A DNA stretch of 64,000 nt from Dastarcus helophoroides (GCA_028583605.1 CM053332.1:10404442-10468441); one strand, 5' to 3'; positions 31,840 through 44,908 are shown, numbered from the stretch's first letter. Notes: a model not told the origin generated them from the sequence alone. Made by a program: numbers and translations.

Positions 31840-34240
31840 TAAATTGATTAATTAAATCATAATAAAATTTGAAAATGTCGACTTCAAAGTTTTGACTTTT
31901 ACGAAAATTTAATACTTTTTTTAAAATTTTGCCTATTTTGAAAACTTTCACTCTAACTGAAAACTTCGAATTTCACCTTTTTGATAAATTTGACTCATTA
32001 AACACTTCAATTTTTTAATTTCCAATTCCTAAAATTTCAACTTCTCTAAAAAATCGAAATGTCGAGTTTTTTAATGAATTTTATGTATCCGATGTTTTTT
32101 GAAAGTTTTGAAATTTTTATCAAAATTTCGCCTTTTCAAACCTTTCGCATTAACGTTTTCAACTATCCAAAAGTTTGACTTTTTCAAAATTTTTTGAAAA
32201 TTTCAACTGAATATTTCGATTTTTCTGATAATTTCGACTTTTTTTTTAATCCTTCTCTTTTCAAAATTCAAGATTTTTTGGGAAGCTTGACACCGAAAAT
32301 TTTTGAAAATGTCCATTTTTTTGAAAATTCAAATTTTTAAAAATTTTGATTTCATTTCAAAATTTAGACTTTATTCAGAAAATTTCGACTTCTCGTCAAA
32401 ATTTAGGTCTTTTAAGACTTTCGACTTTCAAAATTTGGACTTTGTTTGAATATCTTTTTTGTGTTTTTTTTTAATTTTGGCTTTTGAAGATGTAGATTTT
32501 ATTTTCCAAAGTTTCGACAACTTTTGAAATTTTGACTTTTTAAAAATACCGACGTTTTTATTAAAATTTCACTCAAAAAATTCTAACTTTTTTAAAATTT
32601 AATCTCTTTCTAAATTTCGACTTTTCCAAAAATTTCTAGCTTTTTTGCAAACTTTGAATTTTTATTAAAAATGTCTTTCAGATTTCGACTTTATTTGAAC
32701 ATTTCGAGTTGTTTAAATCGCGACATTTTCTTAAAATGTCGACTTTTTTTGATATTATGCACTCTTTTACAAAATTTCAATTTTTCTTGGTACCTCTTCT
32801 TCATGGTGGACTCTTATTGGTCGGAAACATTATGTTTATTAATTTTATTTAATACTTCTACAACCTAGTTTGGAAATATTCAAAATTTTATTAATGTTTG
32901 TTGACAATATTAAAACAGTTTTAAATAAATTTAAATACCACATAGTCATATTTCAAAAACTGTGTAGAATATTGTCAACAAATATTAATAAAAATTTAAA
33001 TATTTCCAAACTGAGTCGTAGAAATGTTAAATAAAATTAATAAACATTTTCTTGATACTTTCGCTGCTTTTTAAGATTTTCGATTTTTTCTTAAATTGCA
33101 ACTTATTTCAAAGTGGCGACTCTGCAGCTTTTTTTAGATTTGATATTTTTGAAAATGTTAACACTTTCTCAAATTTACAATCTTTCTGAAAATATTTATA
33201 CAAAAATGATGACTGTTTAAAACATGACACTTTAATATTAACCAAAAATAATTTTCGGCTTCTCAACATTTTTACTTTTCTTTCCTAGTTTATTTGAAAG
33301 TTTAGAATTTTTTGAAAATTTTCACTTTTCTTCAAAAATTAGGCTCTTCTAAAATTTCGGCTTTTTTTGAAAATTTAACTGAAAATGCTTCATTTTTTTA
33401 AATTTCCACATTTCTTCAAAATTTTGATTATTTCTGAAATTCGGATTATTTTTCAAACTCTCAACTTTTTTAAAAGTGTATTTGAAAATTTGTTCATTTT
33501 ATCAAAATCCTTTAAAATGATGACATTATTTTTCAACAGTTTAATTTTTTTAAATCCTAATTTTCAATAAAAATTTCGAAATCTTTCGAAATTTTGTCTT
33601 TTTTTAAATATTGACTTTTTCACTTTCTTTAAAACTTCGCTTTTATCTGAAAATATCGATTTTTTTTAAATCGACTTGTGATAAAACTTTGGATCATTTC
33701 GCTTTTTAAATTTTTTGAATTATTTCGAAAATTTGAACTTTTTTCAGAATGTCAATTTTTTTTAACTGTTTTACTATTTTCTTGAAAACTTCGTAATTTT
33801 TTTCTTTTAATTGAAATTCTTCTTAAGATTTGTGACTTTTCAGCTTTTTCCTCAAAGTTTTAACTAACAAAAATTTTGAAACTTTTTGATAATTTTGATT
33901 TGTTTTCGAAATTTGGGCTTTTCAAAAATTTAGGTTTTGAGATTTCACTAAATATTCATTTTTTTTAAATCTCGACAATTCTTCATGATTTCGAATATTT
34001 TTTAAATTTTAGACTTAAAATTTAAACTTTTATTTCGAAAATTTGGCCATTTTTTAAAATGTTGATTTTTTTGAAATCCTAAACTTGTTTGGAAGTTTAA
34101 CTTTCTATGAAAACTTGGATATTGTTCAAAATTTTGACATTTTTGGACTTTTCGACTGTATTGAGGGTTTCCACTTTCTTTAAAATTTCAACTTATTTTG
34201 AAATTTCAACTTGATTTCAAATTTTCATAAAAAGAAAAAA
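31840..34240 (+). repeat. Degenerate 18-bp minisatellite, T-rich on + strand (block 4)
   Basis: Same minisatellite family. It is interrupted at 32832-33047 by an inverted pair of the family C 3' segment and passes into alternating orientation after 34230. Confidence 0.75.
32832..33047. repeat. Inverted pair of the hammerhead family C 3' segment
   Basis: The left arm starts ATGTTTATTAATTTTATTTA and includes TTTGTTGACAATATT; the right arm includes AATATTGTCAACAAA and ends with the complement of the left start. Arms of about 80 bp flank a 56-bp centre. The preceding GGACTCTTATTGGTCGGAAA (32810-32829) also precedes the copy at 43300. Confidence 0.8.
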
Positions 34241-35345
34241 AATTTCAAAAAATTGATGTTTTGAAAATATTTAAATTTAATTTTCAAAAAAATCGAAATA
34301 TGAAACAGTCAAAATTTTGAAAAAGAAGAAAAATTTACCAAAAAGTCGTCGGCCTTGAAAAAAACAGCTAAATTATCGTCATTTCGAAAAACAGATGAAT
34401 TTGGAAAAAAGTCGCAAATTTTAAAAGAGCCACATTTTTCAAAATGATAATTTTGCTGTCTTTTTGTTTTTTAAAAATGTAGATTTCTTAAATTGTGTTT
34501 TTTCCAAGGTCGACGACCTTTCGGTAAATTTTTATTCTTTTTCAAAATTTTGACTGTTTCATATTTCGATTTTTTTGAAAATTAAACATAAATATTTTCA
34601 AAATTTCAATTTTTTAAAAATTTTGATTCATTTGAAAATTTTTACTTTCTATGAAAATTTGAAATCAAGATGAAATTTCAAAATAAGTTTAAATTTTCAA
34701 AGAAATCAAAATTTTCAAAAAATTAAAATTTTGAAAATATTTAAATTTAATTTTCAAAAAAATCGAAATATGAGAGTCAAAATTTTGAAAAAAAATAAAA
34801 TTTTACCGAAAAGTTGTCGGCCTTGAAAATAACACGCAATTTAAAAAAACTAAATTTTTAAAAAACAAAAAAAGAGCAAAATTATCGTCATTTTGAAAAA
34901 TAGATAAATTTGCAAAAAAGGTCGCAAATTTTAAGAGCCAAATTTTTCAAAAAAGTAAAAATTTGAAAAAAAAGTAGAAATTTTAAAGACAATTTTGAGA
35001 AACATACAATATTATAAAAAGTTAAAAAAAAATCGGTCGAAATTCTGAACAAAAATTGAATATTTTAAAAATTTAAAAAACCAAAATATTTAAAATTGGT
35101 TAAAAAAAACTCGAAAAAACCTCAAAATATGCAAGTCAAAAATATTCGAAATTAAAAAAATGTTTCAAAAAATATTTTGAAAATATTTACGAATTTTTAA
35201 GTCAAAATTTGGAAAAATAGATAAATTTTAGAAAAAGGTCGAAATTTTTTAAGGCCCTTACAAAAAAATCAGCATTTTGAAAAGAAATGCGAAAATTTGA
35301 AAACAAAGGTCAAAATTTTGAAATTTTAAAATAAACATTTAAAAT
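34170..35345. repeat. Satellite in alternating orientation: palindromic triplication, then A-rich
   Basis: A landmark GTCGTCGGCCTTG occurs at 34345 (plus), as its complement near 34505, and as GTTGTCGGCCTTG at 34813 (plus). The surrounding 200 bp or so match as well, giving direct-inverted-direct order with turning points near 34431 and 34665. From there to 35345 the minisatellite stays A-rich on plus. Confidence 0.8.
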
Positions 35346-35349
35346 CTTC

Positions 35350-35760
35350 GATGAAAGTAGTCACACCGAGGACGTTTGTATCTATGGATGTTGCCATGCA
35401 ACCCGTGATACAAGCTTTGCCTCATCTACGTGAACTTTGCAATTACAATTTAGATTTCATTAGATTCTAATGAAATTAGATTTCAATTGCATCGTAATAA
35501 GCATGTGGCGAAAATGTTTGCGTAATAAACAGTTAAAAGTCAGTTACAAGTCACTCAATGGAGGTTTGCTCTCTTGGATACTTATACGACTGACTAACGG
35601 CTTTAAATTGAAAGTGTATACAACCACCGTACCAGGCTGATGAGGCCAAGGAAGGCCGAAACTAGTCTATGGTTGCGGTTGTACATATTTTCAATTTTAA
35701 ACACGTTTAACTGTTTAATTACAGAACATTTAATTGGTCATTTGTAAAAATTTTTGTTTC
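35350..35760 (+). mobile_element. Hammerhead-bearing repeat (family D)
   Basis: The segment has ordinary base composition within satellite. It begins near GTCACACCGAGGACGTTTGT (complement recurs at 47331-47350), contains AATAAACAGTTAAAAG and its inverted partner TTTAACTGTTTAATTA, and carries the hammerhead at 35619-35683. The part after the cleavage site recurs at 47427-47505. No reading frame. The organisation suits a Penelope-type pseudo-LTR or a retrozyme. Confidence 0.65.
35619..35683 (+). ncRNA. Hammerhead ribozyme (family D)
   Basis: Outer stem I TACAACC (35619-35625) pairs 7 of 7 with GGTTGTA (35677-35683), and inner ACCA (35631-35634) with TGGT (35670-35673), separated by an internal loop as in natural fast-cleaving hammerheads. 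Core CTGATGA is at 35637-35643. Stem II is GGCC/GGCC around AAGGAA. GAAA (35658-35661) is followed by CTAG as a tiny stem III, and the triplet GTC ends at 35667. The core is complete; the two positions next to the core on stem I are a G-U and a G-A. Confidence 0.85.
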
Positions 35761-37300
35761 AAAATTTGAAATTTTTTAAAAATTGTTACTTTTTGAACAT
35801 TTTGATTCTTAAAAATGTCGACTATTTTTTAAATTTAAATTATTTCTAAAAATTTCGACTTTTTGTAAACTTTCGAATTCTTTAAAATTTCGTTTTTTTT
35901 TCAACTAAAACTTTTTTAAAAAATATGGATGCTATATCAAAATTTGTTTTTTCTTTACAAAACTCGACCTTTTGTCATATTTTAGACCTTTTTACTTTTT
36001 CTTAAAATTTATATTTTTTTAAGTTTAAATTTTTTCAAAAATTTGTATTTTTTCGAAAATATCGATTTTTTTCTAAAAATTTTGACTGCAAGGCTTAGAT
36101 TTTTTTAAAGATTTAGGTTTTTTTGAAAATTGTGTACATATTTACATTTTTTGAAAAAAATTTAATTTTTTTAAACTTCTTTTTTCTTTGTTCAGTTTTT
36201 GATCAACTTTTTCAAAAATTTATAGGTTTTTGAAAATTTCGCTTTTTTAAGGTGCAACTGTTTTCTAAACTTTAGCCTTTTTAAACTCTTGGCTTTTTTT
36301 AAAAATGTTGACATTCTTTTTAAATTTTCGCTCTGAAAATTCGTAATTTTTTAAAAATGTAGAATTTTTGAAAATGTCAGTTTTTAAATTTTCGAATTTT
36401 GAAAACATTTTGAAATTTTTTAAAATTTGTTACTTTTTGAACATTTTGATTCTTAAAAATGTCGACTATTTTTTAAATAATTATTTCTCAAAATTTCGAC
36501 TTTTTGTAAATTTTCGATTTTTTTAAATTTCATTTTTTTTTAACCAGAACCTTTAATTGAGAATTTCGATTTTTTTAAAGCATCGTATTTTTTTTATTGC
36601 TGATTTTGTTGAAATTGTCGATTATTTTGAATTTTTCTATTTTTTTTTTCAAAACGTAGACTTTTTTCAAATTTGTAACTTTTTTAAAAGTTTCGACTTT
36701 TTAAAATATTTCGATAATTTTTTTAATCTTTTGAAGATTTTTAGTTTTTTAAAAAATGTTTGACTGTTATTTTGAAATTTTACCATTCAAAACTTGGCCT
36801 TATTTCAAATATTATTTCCTTAAAATTTGGTCTTTTTTTGAAAATTTCGATTTTTATAATAATTTTGGCTTTCCTTCAAAATTCAGGCTTCGACAATTTT
36901 GACTTTATTAAAAGTTAAATTTCATGGAAATCAACATTTTATTTCAATTTCGCCTATTTTTAAATTTCGAAATTTTTTTTCATATTGAGATTTTTCAAAC
37001 AGTTAATTTTGTGTTTTCTTAAGTAAAGTGGCCTTTTGAAAATTTAAATTTTTTGAAAAGTTCATTAAAAATTCTTCAATTTTTTTAAATATCGTCACTT
37101 GAAATTTTAGATTATTTCCGAAAATATTAACATCTAGGAAAATTTCGTCATTTTTTTAAATACTCGGATTTTTTGAAGTATGTCAAAATTGTTACATTTT
37201 TTAACTTTTTAGAAAATCTTAATTTTTTTTGGAAATTTTAACTTTCTCTGAAAATATTTTTTAATTTTATTTAACATTTGTTCGGTCCACTTTGGAAATA
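35760..37300 (+). repeat. Degenerate 18-bp minisatellite, T-rich on + strand (block 5)
   Basis: Same family. Near 35800-35900 and 36440-36530 there are two similar segments (TTTTGATTCTTAAAAATGTC in both), an internal duplication with an offset of about 650 bp. Confidence 0.75.
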
Positions 37301-37378
37301 TTCAAATTTTTATTGTTTGTTGACAATATTCTAGGTTTTTGGAATATGACTACTTGATATTTAAATTTATTTAAAAAG
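37262..37378 (-). repeat. Hammerhead family C 3' segment, minus strand
   Basis: The complement reads AATATTGTCAACAAACAAT then AAATATTTCC-type sequence and TTAAATAAAATTAA, as at 22260-22390 and 43640-43770. No ribozyme core is retained. Confidence 0.7.
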
Positions 37379-37379
37379 T

Positions 37380-39360
37380 CACCTCAGCGGCGATTAAAAA
37401 CCGATTACATTTTTACTTACTCGTGCAGGTCTCTAGTAGAAATTGAGCCACAGTTTATCGTTATATTGTAAAAGTTTTAAAGATTAATTGTCTGAGGTAA
37501 ACAGTACAGATCAAATTTGGTATTTGACATTATTTTATTTAGATGCCTAGTTTAGGAGGGATTCAGATCAGCCGTCTATATTAGATATATTGTCCATACG
37601 TCACAACTTACTTGAGCTTCGTTTAGAGTCCATTTCTTTTACAGAGATCTTAAAACTCGTTCTTTGGAACGAGTTTGTAGATAGCAAAGCTAACAACAAA
37701 CACAAGGGGAAACACAGCAATGGGGAAAGTAATTAAGCTTATTTATTAATGTTTCACTAGCGTGGATTCATTTGTTCACTTTTAGCTAAAAAAATTTTCG
37801 GTGGATCAAATTTTCATTGTACGCAAGTAAAAATTAATTGAATTTGATTTACTGATTGCTCACTGCAGCACTGATAGGGAACCGAAATTGTGTGAGGCGC
37901 ATTCGCTCTTGGCCGGTTTTTTTTGTATTTTTTGATGATGATAATTTAGCAACAAATCATCATTTTATGAATCTCGACGAGCAGTCAAATTAATAACAAT
38001 TAAATTATCTGGAAGGGGTTTATAGTGAAATCACTGAAAAGTTATTTAAATCCATTTAGATTTAGAAGAAAATTGGGAAAATTTTCTTTCAATTTTCCTT
38101 TTGATTAATCACTGACGCTGAAAAGTTATGAACTCAAGAAAACTAAAATCCTAGGGATTTAATTTGATTTTTTTTATTTTCTCCATGACAATTTTTGGAG
38201 TTATTTCCTTTAAAAATCAATTAAAAATTTGAGATTTTTTTTATATGTGCTACTTTCTGAACCTAGCGTAAATTAAAAATATCAAAATATCAATTTAAAA
38301 CATGGCTGACCTTTCTCATATTTGTCGGACTTAAGAACAGCGAGTACTTTTGCGATTGTTGCATTTGTGGAATAAAAAATAATAATTTCCTGATAACTGT
38401 TACGAAAAATGTTTCTGTTTGTTATTTTCGTAAAAGCGTTTGCCAATTAAACTTACCTAAATATACATTTGTAAATTGCCACTAAACAAGACAATTAAAA
38501 TTACGGCAAAAGCTTATTGCAATATGCTAATTGACAAATTATTTTAGGAAAATAAACAAGAAATGCAATGCAACGCAGATATAAACATGCAAATTATAAA
38601 TGGGTTCTGCGTAATAAATTTAAAAACGAAACCTAAACAATTAACTATTAGTAATTCTTCGAAATTAAAACATAATTGATAGCAAAATGCTATTCGGTTG
38701 ATAACGAAACTTAATTATTCGACCAATAAACTTTATTTTCGCGATGTATGAATAAATAAATATCGGGGATTAACCACAGTAAAATTCGTCATGCTAGAAA
38801 CTACTTATATTACCGTGACAGTCACAATAGCTTAAAACTTTATGGAATTTCAGATTAGAAAAAAATTAAAACCGAATAAACTGATTTTGGGGCAGTAGAC
38901 GACAATGTCGACAACTAATAGCTACCTATTTTGTACGTATATGACATATGAGTTATCAGAATTTTAAGACATTCTTCGAACTGAAGAGAATACACATTTT
39001 TAACAAAATATTTTTCCTACAAGCACTAACAATATAAAGCACCTAAAATCTTACAAAAAAGCAAAGGTCATGCAAAGATCAGGAATTAGTTATGAAGTAC
39101 ATATTAACTTATCCAATGAAGACTGTAGTAGTAACTCATTTGCAGCATGAGATAATTCCAATTAAAATGTTTATATAATCAGGAAGAACCAGTACGTTAA
39201 AAATATATTTTTTGAAATATCTCGAAATTTGCTATGCAAATGGAGAATTTGAAAATTGTGGCAGGTTTTTTAATATGCAGTACCTCAAAATACGACAATT
39301 TTTAACGGAATATAGAGGGTGAATCCTAAGCACTAATGTCATCGGTGTGAATTTTGTTGG
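37380..39360. other. Unique-looking AT-rich DNA, no gene recognised
   Basis: Stops are dense in all frames. A short patch GGAAGGGGTTTATAGTGAAAT (38011-38031, here in one 21-nt-long site) resembles 7535-7560 and 40155-40175. Nothing else can be supported. Confidence 0.4.
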
Positions 39361-39383
39361 AAAATATTTTATTTATTATTATT

Positions 39384-39870
39384 ATTATAAATATGATATT
39401 CTTCAATCAAAACTATCATAGACGTATCTAGAATAGAACAATGTAGGGCGCTTGCCCCTCTCTTGGCTCATCCAGTTAAGCAAAAATTTGTATTCAACTG
39501 AGACTTTCTCTAAAAAATTTTTATTCGATAAAATTCGTCATTCTTTAAGCTATTGACATTTTCTCGAAATTTCGACTTACTTCTCAAAATTCGTCTTTTT
39601 TCATAAATTCCTTTCGAAATTTTAAATTATAAATATGATATTCTCCAATGAAAACTATCATAGACGTAGCTAGAACAGGACAGGGTAAGGCGCTTGCCCC
39701 CCCCCCTGGCTAATCCAGTTAAACAAAAATGTATACTCGACTGAGAAGACTCTCTAAAAAATGTCCATTCGACAAAATTCGTCCTTCTACACTTTCTCGA
39801 AATTTTGACTTATTTCTCTAAATTCGCCTTTTTTTATAAATTTCTTTCGAAATTTCAAATTTATTTCTAA
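39384..39870 (+). repeat. Two tandem copies, 242-bp offset, with CGTAGCTAG-type heads
   Basis: Both copies run ATTATAAATATGATATTCT, ACTATCATAGACGTA, a G-rich then C-rich patch (GGGCGCTTGCCCC), CCAGTTAA, and then into minisatellite. The head resembles the 19559 terminus. Confidence 0.75.
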
Positions 39871-40180
39871 AATCGAATTTCTTTCATCATAATTCGATTT
39901 AGTTAAAATTTCGAATTTTTATCTCAAAATCCATCGTTTCATTTTTCGAAATTCTACCATTTCTCAAAATTCGTTTTTGCCAAAAACTTTGGCTCTTCTT
40001 TAGAATTTGATTTTCTGAAAATGTTGACTTATTTATCAAGATTTACAGTTTCCCTCAAAATTTAATAGATTATTTGATAAAATATTTATCTGGTAATTTT
40101 TATAATGACATTTTTAGAAATTTTGTAAAAAAACAAAAATTCTGGGAACATTTTCCCTGGAATGGTTTATAACTGAAATA

Positions 40181-41205
40181 CTTAGGGTAGGACAGATCAG
40201 GGCGCATGTCCGCCTCTGATTCAAGCGATCAAGAGAAAATTCTAGAAATTACATTTTTCTCAAAATTTCTCCTTTTTCCAAAATTTCAATAAAATTCGAC
40301 TCTCTCTGATGAATTTTCAGTGTCTACTAAATTTCGACTTTTTTCTCAAAATTTCGATCTTTTTCTTGTTTTTCAAGGGAAAAAAATCGAAATTTCCAGT
40401 AAAACAAATTTAGAACAATCGAAATTTGGATATTTTACTCAAAATCAGTCTTTTCCGCAAATTTGAAATTTATCCTAAAATCCCATCCTGTATGTTCCCG
40501 GAAATCTAAGTACACATTTTCTGACTTAGGGTAGGACAGATCAGAGCGCATGTCCGCCTCTGATTCAAGCGATCAAGAGAAAATTCTAGAAATTACATTT
40601 TTCTCAAAATTTCTCCTTTTTCCAAAATTTCAACAAAATTCGACTCTGATGAATTTTCAGCGTCTACTAAATTTCGACGTTTTTCTCAAAATTTCGATCT
40701 TTTTCTTGTTTTTCAAGATAAAAAAAATCGAAATTTCCAGTAAAAAACAAATTTAGAACAATCGAAATTTGGATATTTTTCTCAAAATCAGTCTTTTTCC
40801 GCAAATTTGAAATTTATCCTAAAATCCCATCCTGTATGTTCCCGGAAATCTAAGTATACATTTTCTGACTAAGGGTAGGACAGATCAGGGCGCATGTCCG
40901 CCTCTGATTCAAGCGATCAACAGAAAATTCTAGAAATTACATTTTTCTCAAAATTTCTCCTTTTTCCAAAATTTCAACAAAATTCGACTCTGATGAATTT
41001 TCAGTGTCTACTAAATTTCGACTTTTTTCTCAAAATTTCGATCTTTTTCTTGTTTTTCAAGAGAAAAAAAATCGAAATTTCCAGTAAAAAACGAATTTAG
41101 AAAAATCGAAATTTGGATATTTTTCTCAAAATCAGTCTTTTTCCGCAAATTTGAAATTTATCCTAAAATCCCATCCCGTATGTTCCCAGAAATCAGAGTA
41201 TTTTT
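40181..41205 (+). repeat. Three tandem copies of a 344-bp unit
   Basis: Units start at 40181, 40525 and 40869 with GGGTAGGACAGATCAG near the start. They contain CATGTCCGCCTCTGATTCAA and end in minisatellite-like sequence and CCCATCC(T/C)GTATGTTCCC. Copies differ by only a few bases, so the expansion is recent. The similar open frames at 40550 and 40894 are a by-product of this duplication. Confidence 0.9.
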
Positions 41206-42460
41206 CCAGGCAATTCATAACTTTCTTAAAATTTTGACTTTTTTCAAGATTCATTTTTTTTTTTATAAATGACTATTTTCAAAATTGTTCTTTTTCTTAA
41301 GGTTTGAAATTTGGCTGGAAAATTTCGATCCTTAATGCTTCATTTTGTAGTTTTTCTAGAAATGTCGACTGTTTTTTCAGAAATTTCGTTTTCATTAAAT
41401 TCCTTTATTTTTATCAGCTTTCTCTAAAGATTTTAATTCTTTAAAATTTGATTTTTTAAAAATGTTGAAAGGTTTCTTAAAATTGTCCTTTTCCTCGATA
41501 TTTTTATATCAAAAATTGATATTCAATTTTGCTAAAAATTTTCAGTTTTTCTCTTAAAATTAGTTTAAATTCGTCTTTTTCGAAATTTCGACTTTATTCT
41601 CAAAATTCTACTTTTTGGACTTTTCTTTCGGAAATCATTTTTTTAATCAAAATTTTGCCATTTTTCTGAATATGTCTTTTTTGAAAATTTTAACTTTTTT
41701 AAATTTCGATTTTATATTTCGCCTTCTTTTCGAAATTTTGACTTTTATTTCAAAATGCGATGTTTTAGTTTCTGGAACTTTCTGGATTTTTTCCTCGAAT
41801 ATGGCTTTTCCTTTAAATTTCAATTTTCTCAAAATTTGTCTGTTTTCTCCGAATTAGATCGGCATATTATCGAAAATTAAAAATGTTGAGAATAATATTT
41901 TTGGGTAATTTCGAGAAAAGGATTTCTTGTACACTTAATTCCTTCATTGAAATTTAAATATTATGTCAATTTTGGAATAAAAAGTAAACATTTTGAGAAA
42001 AATGTTTTTGAAAATTGCGAATTTTTTCATAATATTTGACCTTTGGAAATATTTTGGCATATTTAGAATTTTCAAATTTTTCGAGTTCTTCCGAAAGTTT
42101 GAGTTTTTATACAATTTTGGTTTTCTAAAAAATCCTTCCTAAAATAGGGCTTTTTCTCAAAATTCGTCGCTTTCGAAATTACGACTTTATTCTACTTTTT
42201 TCTCTCAAAATTAAACATTCATTTTTTGAATATTCGGTTTTATGTGATTTTTTTTAAATTTCAATAGTGTGAAAATTTCACGTTTTTAAAAATTTGTCTT
42301 ATTCTGGAAATTTTGATTCGTACTTCAAATAACGCGATGTTTTACGCTCCAGGAAATCTCCACTTACAGTGAACAAATTTTCTTAAAGTTCCAACTTTCT
42401 CTGAAAATTGCGTCTTTTTTTTTCACAAAACTCCACCTTTACAAATATATTTTTTTCGAA

Positions 42461-42524
42461 AATTGAAATACAAATCTTTTTCCCTGAAACCAAGAAACTT
42501 TCTTCTAGATTTGTATTCTCAATT
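42461..42524. repeat. Deleted member of the 48.3-kb MITE family
   Basis: ATTGAAATACAAATCT and the near-complement AGATTTGTATTCTCAAT enclose CCCTGAAACCAAG; the right flank TTTTTGAAGATAAC also matches the larger copy. Confidence 0.7.
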
Positions 42525-43299
42525 TTTGAAGATAACAAAGGACTAGTCCGTTCCACCAAAAAAAAGATGATTTTTTCGAGTTTTGAACATTTTTAAAGAT
42601 TTTTCAAAAGGTTAGGATTTTATTTTAAACACGATTTTCTAATCATTCCAAGTTTTTCCCAAAATTCGTTTTTCCTCGAAATTTGTCTATGAAAATTAAA
42701 CTTTTTCTTGAAAATTTTCACTTTTCTTCAAGAGATTTCAACATTTTTCTAGACATTTCGATTTTTCAAAAATCGTTATTTTTCGAATTCTTAAATATTT
42801 GGATAGTTTCTGTAGTTTTCCGAAAGGTTCGGTTTTTATTGTAGATTCAATTTTTTGACTATTTTCGCAAAGTTCAGCTCTGTTTCCAAATTTCAAAGTT
42901 AATCTGAAAATTAGAATTCCTCAGTTCATGTAGTTAAATGAAAATTTACATATACTCAACCGGAACGTTTTCCAGTTTTCTATTTTCTTATCTAACTATT
43001 AAAGAGCTTTAAATGTCTGGTAAATTGTAACTCAAAAAGTGCCAAAATTGTAGACAGTCTACGTTGGATGAGTAGATAGATATGTACAGATTTTATTCGA
43101 CAATTTCAAACTGTTTTAAACATTTTCACTTTTGTGTAAATTTCGTCTGTTGAAAAATTCAATATTTTAAAATTTACCCTTTTTCTTTTAAAATAACTTT
43201 TTTCAAGATTTCTCATTTTATAAAAATTTTGACTTTTAAAACTACCGACTTTTTTTGATAATTTAAACATTTGAACATATCACTTTTATTCTTCATGGT

Positions 43300-43770
43300 G
43301 GACTCTTATTGGTCGGAAACATTCTCGGGCTTTAAATATTTAAACTTTTACCACGTGAATTATTGATGAAATGTCTATTAATGTTAAAAAAAATTTATAT
43401 ATTTAATTTTTTTATTTCTAAGTATTTGTTCCTCATTGTTCCCTTTCCAAGTTAAGCACTGCTGACGAGCCCAAATGAGAGCGAAACATCGATGTCCAGT
43501 GCTACAACTTTTTCTATATTTTCATAATTTATCAAAAAAATATTTTTTTTCACATCTAATTCTGGTCTTCTATTTTTCATTTTTTTTTCTATTCTATGTA
43601 AAATAAACTAACCTATTTTTTGTCAACTGTCATAAGGTGACGTTTTAAATAAATTTGGATATCACGTAGCCATATTTAAAAGCTGTTTTAGAATATTGTC
43701 AACAAACAATAAAAATTTAAATATTTCCAAACTGGGTCGTAGAAATGTTAAGTAAAATTAAAAATTATAG
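43300..43770 (+). mobile_element. Hammerhead-bearing repeat, family C, copy 2
   Basis: Same organisation as 21897-22390 and collinear with it over its whole length. The 5' edge shares GGACTCTTATTGGTCGGAAA with 32810. Confidence 0.6.
43456..43502 (+). ncRNA. Hammerhead ribozyme (family C, copy 2)
   Basis: Stem I GCACTG/CAGTGC, core CTGACGA (43462-43468), stem II GCCC/GAGC with one mismatch, GAAA, palindromic stem III CATCGATG, cleavage triplet GTC. It differs from copy 1 within the motif only by the one stem II base. Confidence 0.82.
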
Positions 43771-44908
43771 TCACTTTTCTTCAAAAAATTCACTTTCTTC
43801 ATAATTTCGACCTTCTCAAACTTTCTACTTTTTCTGAAAATTTGTCTTTTTTTGTGACTTTCGATTTTTTAAAACATTCTACATTTTCGAAATTTCGACT
43901 TTTATGAAAATTGGGACTTTTAGGAAAATTTCGGTGTTTCAGTTTGAACCCTTTTTTTCCAAATTCTCATAACATTGACTTTTTCTAAAAATGATAAGTT
44001 AATTTGAAAATTTCACCTTTATTATATTATATATTTGTTGTGAATTTGGACTTTTTTGAAAACATTTGCAAATTTCACCTTTTATGAACATTTCGACTCT
44101 AAAAATGTCTAGCTTTTTAACGATTATATCATTTCAAAATTCGACACTTATTTCAAAACTTATCATATTTTCAAAATTTTGACTTTCTCTCAAAGTTTTA
44201 ACTTCATTTAAATACGTCGCATATTTCAACATTTCTGTTCTAACTCAAAATTTGATTTTTCCTGCAAATTTCGATTTTTTCTTTTTTCGGTCCCTAATAT
44301 TTAGACCTTTTTGAAAAGTATGACTTTATGAAAATTAACACTCTTGAAATTTCAACTTTAAATTTCGATTTTTTAAAATTTTGGTCCTTTGAAATTTAAG
44401 CTTTTTTCAAACTCTTTACTTTTTTATAAATTTGGACTTATTTTTTAAAAACTTTTGACTACATCATGGCTTTATTTACAATTTTATACTTTTTCTCGAA
44501 ATTTGCCCCTTTTGTAAATTGATATTTTTTTTCAATTTACTACTTTACAAAAATTTCGACTTTTATCAAAAATTTGTATCTCCATTTTTAAAACTGCTGT
44601 TACTAACTTTCGTCTTTTCAGCAAAAGTTTAAACTTTTTTGTAAATTTCTCCTTTCTTGAAATATTCCACTTTTTTGAAAATTTGAACTGTCCAAAGGAT
44701 TTTTAAAAATTTTAACCTTTCCATAATTTACATGTTTATTCATTTCAAGTTTTTCTCAACAGTTTGCCTTTTCGACTTTTTTGCAGGTTTGACTTTTTTA
44801 AAAATTTGCCTTTTTTGAAAATTAAAAGTTTCATAATTAGTAAAGTTTATTAACAATTAAAACAACAACAGATTTTAAAAATTCCACGACATTTCTATAA
44901 ATATTTGT

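Noticed and set aside
40310..40330. CTGATGA in the 344-bp repeat as hammerhead core
   Set aside because: No GAAA with an intervening stem II and no paired stem I follow it.
40550..41100. A duplicated small protein gene (MSASDSSDQ...)
   Set aside because: Both frames are the same stretch of the 344-bp tandem repeat and the protein is otherwise satellite translation.
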